A model generated the notes under the pieces. That model saw only the letters and a program-made list of their open reading frames with translations. It was not told where the DNA came from and did not search any database. From Caldifarciminota bacterium (lineage in GTDB: Bacteria > Hydrothermota > Hydrothermia > B15-G9 > WFZT01), in assembly GCA_026986655.1 (NCBI GenBank), contig JALSOD010000254.1, forward strand, positions 1-8,143: a stretch of DNA of 8,143 nt, read 5' to 3'. Made by a program: the position numbers and the translations under genes. The first letter of the stretch is position 1. Every line of letters starts with the position of its first letter. This document shows positions 1 to 5,229 of this stretch, piece after piece.

Positions 1-186
1 GTTGTGGTCTTTGAATACTCTATCGATGTATGCTTTTAGCTCATTTATTGCTTCTTCACTCTCTTCTTTAAAAAGAGAGGATATGACGAGTTTTTTCGGA
101 TTTTCGTGGAGCATTTTTTTGGCAATTGCCAGACCCACCTGTCCGGCACCACCAAGTAGTAAAATAGTTTTTCCTCTAATATCCAT
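1..186 (-). CDS. NAD(P)-binding Rossmann-fold oxidoreductase, N-terminal part (cut by window edge)
   Basis: The first 62 codons of a minus-strand gene that runs off the left edge with no stop. After MDIRGK comes a hydrophobic strand (TILLLGG) and the dinucleotide-binding glycine loop GGAGQVG at about residues 12-18, followed by a helix (LAIAKKMLHENP) and a second strand (KKLVISS). This is the classic beta-alpha-beta start of an NAD(P)-binding Rossmann fold. The next segment is a charged helix (ESEEAINELKAYIDRVF). The glycine loop right at the N-terminus fits saccharopine-dehydrogenase-like, malate/lactate-dehydrogenase-like or short-chain dehydrogenase/epimerase families. The visible part cannot decide between them, so substrate and pathway are unknown. 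The ATG at 186 is chosen because a perfect AGGAGG lies 8 nt upstream. The gene has its own promoter and leader and is divergent from the tRNA gene. Confidence 0.8.
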   Translation of the reverse strand, partial: MDIRGKTILLLGGAGQVGLAIAKKMLHENPKKLVISSLFKEESEEAINELKAYIDRVFKDHN

Positions 187-310
187 GTGAGAATCCTCCT
201 GTTTTGATGGGTTTTGCAGTGAATGGGTTCGAGAATAGAAGGGTAGGGTAATGATCCCACCCTTCTGCAGGAAGGCGAGAAGTTGTAGAAAATTTAAATG
301 AACCCATGCG
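187..310 (-). promoter_or_regulatory. Structured 5' leader of the Rossmann-fold gene
   Basis: From the predicted transcript start near 310 to the ATG at 186 lie about 125 nt that can fold. An 8-bp arm pair (223-230 with 300-307, ATGGGTTC/GAACCCAT) encloses a strong hairpin. The hairpin is AGAAGGGT 237-244 with ACCCTTCT 259-266, then a bulged A and GGG/CCC (246-248 with 256-258) around a 7-nt loop. A competing smaller hairpin, 261-265 with 271-275, cannot form at the same time. A second copy of the left arm (ATGGGTT, 207-213) lies 7 nt upstream of the Shine-Dalgarno site. The strong hairpin has no T-run after it, so it is not a simple terminator. I recognise no known riboswitch family. A regulatory role is inference. 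Confidence 0.4.
195..200 (-). promoter_or_regulatory. Ribosome binding site of the Rossmann-fold gene
   Basis: A perfect AGGAGG on the minus strand, 8 nt before the ATG at 186. It fixes that start codon and rules out the longer overlapping reading frame that begins further upstream. Confidence 0.85.
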
Positions 311-316
311 ATTCAA

Positions 317-346
317 GTTATAAACTAAGGGGAGCGAACCTGTCAA
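317..346 (-). promoter_or_regulatory. Sigma-70-type promoter for the Rossmann-fold gene
   Basis: On the minus strand, TTGACA (341-346, perfect -35) is followed after 18 nt by TATAAC (317-322, 5 of 6 to the -10 consensus). Transcription would start near 310 and run left into the structured leader and the gene at 186. The position and strand fit the only gene on that side. Confidence 0.65.
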
Positions 347-352
347 CCGTGC

Positions 353-381
353 TTGAAAGTTTAGAGCGGTCCTGATATAAT
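353..381 (+). promoter_or_regulatory. Sigma-70-type promoter of the tRNA-Asn gene
   Basis: TTGAAA (353-358) and a perfect TATAAT (376-381) are separated by the optimal 17 nt. Predicted transcription start is near 388, about 9 nt before the mature tRNA 5' end at 397. Such strong, near-consensus promoters are usual for stable RNA genes. Its -35 lies only 6 bp from the -35 of the divergent promoter. Confidence 0.8.
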
Positions 382-396
382 AATAGCACTAAAGGT

Positions 397-472
397 TCCC
401 CGGTAGCTCAACAGGTAGAGCACCTGGCTGTTAACCAGGGGGTTGGGGGTTCGAAACCCTCCCGGGGAGCCA
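397..472 (+). tRNA. tRNA-Asn(GUU), complete with encoded CCA
   Basis: A full cloverleaf of 76 nt. The acceptor stem is TCCCCGG (397-403) with CCGGGGA (462-468), all seven pairs intact. The D-arm stem is GCTC/GAGC (406-409 with 418-421). The anticodon stem is CCTGG/CCAGG (423-427 with 435-439) with loop CTGTTAA, giving anticodon GTT at 430-432, which reads asparagine AAC/AAU codons. The variable loop has 5 nt. The T stem is 445-449 with 457-461 (one G-T pair) and the T loop is TTCGAAA. G469 is the discriminator base, and CCA (470-472) is encoded in the gene. It is a single gene with its own promoter. No integrase gene or duplicated 3' end is seen nearby, so there is no sign that it serves as an attachment site here. 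Confidence 0.97.
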
Positions 473-497
473 TTTTAATTTATCACTCTTTATCTAC

Positions 498-516
498 AAC
501 CCATCTGAGACGGGTT
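498..516. terminator. Possible hairpin terminator after tRNA-Asn
   Basis: AACCC (498-502) and GGGTT (512-516) form a short stem 26 nt after the tRNA end, followed by only a weak T stretch (TTTAT). The 19-bp sequence is close to a perfect palindrome. Read on the minus strand it pairs better, with 7 bp including one G-U. It may end the tRNA transcript or act as a bidirectional stop, but the T-run is too short for confidence. Confidence 0.3.
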
Positions 517-857
517 TATCAAGTTCAAATTGTCTGGGGATTACACATTTAGAATTACGTCAAAATTATATGCTCATCTTTGAAACTTGATACTAAATAT
601 TTAACAACACCAAGGTTGGGCAAGTATCATCACGATTATTTTAGCAGATTCAAAAGGCCTCCCCTGGAAGCTGCCCTAAAGGTCCACGTATAAGTAGAAA
701 GTTACACCTGACTTTGACACCTCAATTTCAAAACATCGCCTTAATTCGTAGTTTTTTGGATATAACTCCCCTTGATCCCTCTAAATTGTGCCATGTCTCA
801 AATCCGCTTCTATCAAGACTTTTGGGATTTGCTGTCAAACTTGAGTCCCAAAGTTCC

Positions 858-968
858 CCCTTTGCCAAAGAGACACTTTCCTGAAAAATTCCCCCTTACC
901 TCGAAGTGGGATAAAGTGGGATGATAAATGTTCTTAAAAATCCCCCGTGTCTCCCTTTTGGCATCGGG
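858..968. repeat. Imperfect long inverted repeat beside sbcC
   Basis: GCCAAAGAGACAC (864-876) is matched in inverse by GTGTCTCCCTTTTGGC (947-962), pairing 7 bp (GAGACAC/GTGTCTC) plus GCCAAA/TTTGGC around a small bulge. CCC (858-860) and GGG (966-968) can extend it past a 3x3 mismatch. Inside, CCCCCTT (891-897) can pair with AAGTGGG (904-910) with one mismatch around a 6-nt loop. It could be a relic of a small non-autonomous element, or an mRNA-end structure of the operon. Confidence 0.5.
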
Positions 969-970
969 AT
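936..970 (-). terminator. Possible intrinsic terminator of the sbcDC operon
   Basis: On the minus strand, starting 29 nt after the sbcC stop, ATCCC (966-970) can pair with GGGAT (940-944). The second arm is directly followed by a run of five T (936-940). The loop is long (21 nt) and G-rich, so the stem is weaker than a classic terminator. Its position at the operon end supports the call. It overlaps the right arm of the larger inverted repeat, so the two folds compete. Confidence 0.35.
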
Positions 971-998
971 ACATTATATTGGAATTAACCGGTTATAT

Positions 999-3900
999 TC
1001 AGACTTTTATCGCAATCCTTGAGGATTTGGTTGTGGTGTCACGGGTTACGAGGATTTGTGCCGGGACGATCTCACGAAATTTACGCACATGAGTGATGAG
1101 ACCCACGAGTTTTCCGGTTCTCTGGATCTGTTCGAAAACCCGCCCCATCGCATCCTGCAGATCTTCGTCGAGTGTGCCAAAACCTTCATCAATAAAGAAG
1201 AAATCGATGCTTTTCGTACTTCTTCTCTGGATGTATAAAGAGAATGAAATAGCGAGGGAGAATGAAACGAGAAACCTTTCCCCACCTGATAAAGACTTTG
1301 TTGATCTTGCATGCCCTGTGAATGAATCGAAAACCTGAAACTCTATTTCATCTCCCTTTGTCCCAACGATCTTCAGCCTGCCACCTGTAAGCTCTAAAAG
1401 AAAATGATTGGCCTCATGTATGATTTCTGTTAGATAAAAACGAGAAACAAATTTCGAAAATTTCTTCCCATGGAAAAGAGAGTAAAGCTCTGAAAGATGA
1501 CTCTCCATCTTCATAAATTCTGAGAGTTCCTTTTGGAGCCTTTTCTTTAAATTCAGTTTCTTCTTTGACTCCTCTATTGCATTACCTATTTCGCCAAGTT
1601 TAACATTCATTGAATCAAACTTTTCGGTAACAGAATCGAGCATTTTCCTGGTATTTTCGGGTTCACCCTCAGGTAATTTATTGAACGGCAACTTTTCCAA
1701 TTCTTCTCCAACCCTTCTTAGTCTCGTGTTTATCTCGTCCAACTTTTTCTCAAACTCGCCAATTCTGGACTTTAACTTTTTTATTTCCTCCTCAGGTAAA
1801 ATGGATCTCTTTAGCTCCTCAACACTCATCTTAAGTCTTTTTGCCTCATTTTCGAGCCGGGTTTGATATTCATCAAGGTCCCTCAGAGTATCATTCAGAA
1901 GTTGTCTATTGGTCTTTAACTTTGTCTGCAATTCTTCAAAGTTCCTTTTAAAAGTGTCAAACTTCTCTGCAAGCAATTTTTTCCTCTTCTCAAGGGCTTC
2001 GAGTTTTCTAAGAGAGGTCTCTTTAACTTTCTCGGGTAGTTTCTCACCGATAAGCTCCTTTATATCCCTATTGAGCTCCTCAATTCTGCTTTTCATCTGG
2101 GATAGTTCTAACTCCATCACCCTGAATTTTTCTTTTGCTTCCTGAAGAGTCCGAATCTTATCACTCAATTCTCTTTCATCCCTTAAAAGCCTGTCGACAG
2201 CTTCTTTTTTCTTTTTCGTCCTTTCCAATTTTTCAAGGAGACAATCAATATCCTTACAGCCAAATGTTCTTGCAAGCCTCAGTAAATTCTCCCTGACCCT
2301 TTTTAAATTTGAATCTAAATCCGACCTATCCCTATCGAACCTCTTTTTTTGAACTTCGAGGCTGTCGGTGAGCTCCCTTACCCTTTCTAAAGTTCCAATG
2401 AGAATTTTTTCCCTCTCTTCAAGTTCCTTGATTTTTCGTTTCAGTTCTTCAATTTCCTCAATCTGGATCGTTTGTTCTGGAGGGGATGGATGATGGATAG
2501 AGCCACACACTGGACAGGGCTTACCCTCTTCAAGGTTATGGGCAAGTCTTATAGCAATACTAAGTTCTTCTTTTTCTTTTAAAAGCTTTTCCTTCTCACT
2601 TTTTAACAACTTAATCTCCTCAATTGACTCTTTTAGATTTGAAATAGGGTCTTCCTGTGTTACTGAAACTCCAATTTTCTTGAGGAGTTTGAGGATTTTT
2701 GTTTCTACTCTTTCCCTGTCTCTGGAAAATTTTTCCTCCAGGCTTTTGAGCTGGTTCTGGAGTTGGTTAATTTCAGTTATTTTAGAGATGATTTTAGTTT
2801 CAGATTTCAAAAGTTCCTCTTCCTTTCGTGTAAGGGTCATTTCTTCAAGTTTTGACTTGAGTATCTGAAGTTTCTCTGATAAGTCCTGGAAATCCTTGAG
2901 TTGCTCTCTGACTTCTGTGAATTCGAGAGTCAGGGATTTAACTTTCTTCTCGATTTTCTTTATTTCAATTGCTTTTTTTAAAGCATCGTCAGCTTTTTTT
3001 ATTGCAAGATGCAGTTCTCTCTGTTCCTTTGGATACTCGTTTTCTATAAAATTTTCCCATTCTTCCTTTTTCCTGATATAATGTGGTTCAAGTTCTCTTA
3101 TTCGTGACTCAAGTAATACAACGGATTTTTCAAGCTCTTTTCTCCTTACCCTGGCCTTTTCAATCGATTGAACCAGGATGGAGATGGGGAAAAGCTTTTC
3201 GGCTATTTCAAGCTTTTCCTGTAACCTTTGAATCTCAGGTTCCTGTTGTTTAAGTTCTTTTTTCTGCTCCTCGAGCTCTTTATTTTCACGAAGGAGCTCC
3301 TGGAGTTTTGTAAGGTTGCGGAATTGTTCCTCTAATTTAATTTTTTTCTCTTTTAGCTCGATAATAGAGCGTTTAATTTCCACCTGCTCTTCGATTAAGC
3401 TATTTACCAAATTCTCATTGATCTCTTGAAGTTCAGCAAGCTGATTTTTTAGATCTACAATTCTGCTCTTTGCCAAGTCTCTCCGTAATTTAACCGCGTT
3501 AAATAGTCTATTTCCAAACACATCGGTGCTGAAAATCTTACTGAGAATTCTTGTTTTTTCTGCTGGTGTGGCATCAAGGAATCTCGAAAATTTGCCCTGT
3601 GGGAGGATTACAACCTTTGTGAAGTCCTCAAAATTGAGGCCTATAATTTTATCCTGGATAAATCCGTTAATTTCGCGTGTTTTATCAGCTATGGGTTTCT
3701 TCGAATGACCGATATACTCGTAGAGGGCCTGGGATTTTGCACTCCCATCCTCATACTCCCGGTAAACCTCGTAGAGTTTTCCATCCATTTTAAATTTAAA
3801 TCTAACGTAAACTCTTTTGGATGCTGGATTTGTAACTTCAGATATGGAGTTTAGTCTGTCTGTTCGACCATAGAGTGCAATTGTGATGGCGTCTAAAATT

Positions 3901-4028
3901 GTGGTTTTGCCTGCGCCAGTCTCTCCAAATATTCCAAAGATACCCGCTTTGTGTAGTTTTTCAAAGTCAATTCTGGCCTCTTCTGTGTAGCTATTTAAAC
4001 CTTGAAAGACAAGCTCAACCGGCTTCAT
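999..4028 (-). CDS. sbcC: SbcC/Rad50-type ATPase of the SbcCD nuclease
   Basis: Encodes 1009 aa, close to the usual length of bacterial SbcC. It is the SMC-like ATPase that, with SbcD, binds DNA ends and drives ATP-dependent cutting of hairpins and blocked ends in the cytoplasm. The N-terminal lobe has the Walker A loop GETGAGKT (35-42) and the Q-loop (LPQGKF, Q144). From about 180 to 500 and 520 to 850 come two long Glu/Lys/Leu-rich coiled-coil arms, separated by the zinc hook CPVC (C505, C508), where two molecules join through a shared zinc ion. The C-terminal lobe has the ABC signature LSGGE (913-917), Walker B FFFIDE with catalytic E948, the D-loop GTLDE (951-955) and the switch H980 (ITH). 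All key residues are present, so it should be active. The ATG overlaps the end of sbcD by 14 nt and has GAGG 6 nt upstream. It is the last gene of the operon. Confidence 0.97.
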   Translation of the reverse strand: MKPVELVFQGLNSYTEEARIDFEKLHKAGIFGIFGETGAGKTTILDAITIALYGRTDRLNSISEVTNPASKRVYVRFKFKMDGKLYEVYREYEDGSAKSQALYEYIGHSKKPIADKTREINGFIQDKIIGLNFEDFTKVVILPQGKFSRFLDATPAEKTRILSKIFSTDVFGNRLFNAVKLRRDLAKSRIVDLKNQLAELQEINENLVNSLIEEQVEIKRSIIELKEKKIKLEEQFRNLTKLQELLRENKELEEQKKELKQQEPEIQRLQEKLEIAEKLFPISILVQSIEKARVRRKELEKSVVLLESRIRELEPHYIRKKEEWENFIENEYPKEQRELHLAIKKADDALKKAIEIKKIEKKVKSLTLEFTEVREQLKDFQDLSEKLQILKSKLEEMTLTRKEEELLKSETKIISKITEINQLQNQLKSLEEKFSRDRERVETKILKLLKKIGVSVTQEDPISNLKESIEEIKLLKSEKEKLLKEKEELSIAIRLAHNLEEGKPCPVCGSIHHPSPPEQTIQIEEIEELKRKIKELEEREKILIGTLERVRELTDSLEVQKKRFDRDRSDLDSNLKRVRENLLRLARTFGCKDIDCLLEKLERTKKKKEAVDRLLRDERELSDKIRTLQEAKEKFRVMELELSQMKSRIEELNRDIKELIGEKLPEKVKETSLRKLEALEKRKKLLAEKFDTFKRNFEELQTKLKTNRQLLNDTLRDLDEYQTRLENEAKRLKMSVEELKRSILPEEEIKKLKSRIGEFEKKLDEINTRLRRVGEELEKLPFNKLPEGEPENTRKMLDSVTEKFDSMNVKLGEIGNAIEESKKKLNLKKRLQKELSEFMKMESHLSELYSLFHGKKFSKFVSRFYLTEIIHEANHFLLELTGGRLKIVGTKGDEIEFQVFDSFTGHARSTKSLSGGERFLVSFSLAISFSLYIQRRSTKSIDFFFIDEGFGTLDEDLQDAMGRVFEQIQRTGKLVGLITHVRKFREIVPAQILVTRDTTTKSSRIAIKV

Positions 4029-5229
4029 TTCTAACCTCGTTCAATATTTCAAGATAAAGTTTTACAATTTCCTCGTCCGGTTCTTTGCCCATCTGTTTTC
4101 TGTAAAATTCAATAAAAAGCTCCCTATCAGAAAGTTCCTCTGGTCTAATTCGCGAAAAGTATTCATCCTCCATGTCAGGAGGACTTCCGAATGTGATCCC
4201 AAGCAACTTTCCTTTCAAACGTTTTAAAAGCTCTGACAATGAGGATTGATCGTTTAAAGGTGTGTTTATTTCGATAAAAGTAAGTCCCTCAGCTTCTTCA
4301 AGTTTTTCAAGAGCATCCTTAATTGTCTCAAATCTTTCAATTTTCACATAGTTCGAGGAGAGAATCTCTGACGGTTGATAATCAAAGCTGTTTTTTCCAA
4401 GGTTAAAAATATTTACGAATTTGGCTGGAGAAGTTTCAACCTCTTTGACATTCATGGGAAATATTGATCCGGAGTAAAAGATTCTTTCATCAATCTGCTG
4501 AGCTCTATGAAGATGGCCAAGCAGTACGAGGGAGAATTGGTTGGGGATTCTTGATGTCTCAAACGTGTAGGAAGAACCAAGGATAAGAGTTTTTTCAGAA
4601 CCACCAAGTTTACCTCTATCAACAAAAATGTGAGAGACAAGAATTAAATGGTCCTGCTTGAAAGGTGATCTTTCAGAAATGAGTGATCCTATCTTCTCAT
4701 TGTACGATATGGTTTTATCAAGGAGTGAATTGCCTGCGAATATTTCGTTTAGTCTTGACTCTGATACGTATGGTAGCAGGTAAAATGTTGCGCTCTCCCC
4801 TGAAGACAGTTGAATATTAAGCCAGTTTCCTCTTGATTGGGCTGTAAAGTATTTCGATTTAAATACACGATTTTGAATTATTTCTGCGCCGGGTAAATGC
4901 TGAATGAAGATGCCGAATTCTTCAGAGAAAGGTTTTATTGTTGCAAGGCCTTCCGGAGAATCATGGTTGCCAGAAATGATAATTACAGGCCTTTCGCCTT
5001 TACGAGAAAGCTCAACAATTGTTCTGTTGTAAAGTCGACGGGCTTCGTAGGGAGGATTGTAAGAATCGAAAATGTCACCAGCGATAACGATTATATCGAC
5101 ATTTTCTTCATCGGCAATCTTCACAATTTTTCCAAGGATTTTTTCGTGTTCGCCGATCAGGGAAAAGTTTACCTGTGATTGCTCAAAAACCTTGCCAAGA
5201 TGCCAGTCAGCTGTATGAAGGATTTTCAT
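4015..5229 (-). CDS. sbcD: SbcD/Mre11-type exonuclease subunit
   Basis: Encodes 404 aa of the calcineurin-like phosphoesterase family. It is the Mn-dependent nuclease subunit that partners SbcC, with 3'-5' exonuclease and hairpin-endonuclease activity in this family. The metal-binding motifs appear in order: DWH (D8, H10), GDIFD (G51-D55, with D52), GNHD (G87-D90), SH (H200) and GHLH (H239, H241). The region after about 250 (YSGSIFPMN) matches the usual capping-domain junction, and the Glu/Lys-rich C-terminus is where SbcC-contacting helices lie in this family. The start at 5229 (MKILHTADWHLG) is preferred over an ATG 9 codons upstream. It has GGAG 7 nt before it, begins in the family-typical way, and overlaps the upstream stop as ATGA, a common coupling arrangement. 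The longer version would add an atypical tail inside addB. Confidence 0.96.
   Translation of the reverse strand: MKILHTADWHLGKVFEQSQVNFSLIGEHEKILGKIVKIADEENVDIIVIAGDIFDSYNPPYEARRLYNRTIVELSRKGERPVIIISGNHDSPEGLATIKPFSEEFGIFIQHLPGAEIIQNRVFKSKYFTAQSRGNWLNIQLSSGESATFYLLPYVSESRLNEIFAGNSLLDKTISYNEKIGSLISERSPFKQDHLILVSHIFVDRGKLGGSEKTLILGSSYTFETSRIPNQFSLVLLGHLHRAQQIDERIFYSGSIFPMNVKEVETSPAKFVNIFNLGKNSFDYQPSEILSSNYVKIERFETIKDALEKLEEAEGLTFIEINTPLNDQSSLSELLKRLKGKLLGITFGSPPDMEDEYFSRIRPEELSDRELFIEFYRKQMGKEPDEEIVKLYLEILNEVRNEAG
4035..4038 (-). promoter_or_regulatory. Ribosome binding site of sbcC
   Basis: GAGG on the minus strand, 6 nt upstream of the ATG at 4028, within the last codons of sbcD. It supports translation of sbcC by ribosomes finishing sbcD. 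Confidence 0.6.

Larger units (their letters stand above)
473..998. other. Repeat-rich intergenic region, no gene seen
   Basis: About 525 bp between the tRNA gene and the end of sbcC. No reading frame here is long, has a credible ribosome binding site or resembles a known protein. It contains a near-palindrome (498-516), two imperfect 13-bp tandem units (704-716 and 717-729), an imperfect inverted repeat (819-827 with 846-853) and a larger inverted repeat (858-876 with 947-968). It also has two direct copies of AAGTGGGAT (904-912, 914-922) and recurring A-run plus C-run blocks (885-895, 936-946). This mix looks like decayed non-coding element debris rather than a gene, and no intact transposase or insertion sequence is present. 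Confidence 0.6.

Noticed and set aside
45..260. A longer minus-strand reading frame covering the leader and start of the Rossmann gene
   Set aside because: It is in a different frame from the glycine-loop protein, has no good ribosome binding site and crosses the leader hairpin.
397..472. tRNA-Asn as an attachment site for an integrated element
   Set aside because: No integrase gene and no repeat of the tRNA 3' end were found within the window.
486..533. A short minus-strand frame ending FELDKPVSDGL before a TAG
   Set aside because: It is only about 20 codons before an upstream stop, has no start with a ribosome binding site and coincides with the near-palindrome.
473..998. A CRISPR array or intact insertion sequence in the repeat-rich gap
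   Set aside because: The repeats are few, degenerate and irregularly spaced, and there is no transposase or cas gene.
1056..3708. Several plus-strand reading frames of 60-81 codons opposite sbcC
   Set aside because: They mirror the coiled-coil codons of sbcC, are rich in Ser/Phe/Leu as expected for antisense of Glu/Lys-rich sequence, and show no Shine-Dalgarno or known motif.
4897..5178. A 93-codon plus-strand frame opposite sbcD
   Set aside because: It lies fully antisense to the conserved phosphoesterase motifs of sbcD and has no recognisable domain.
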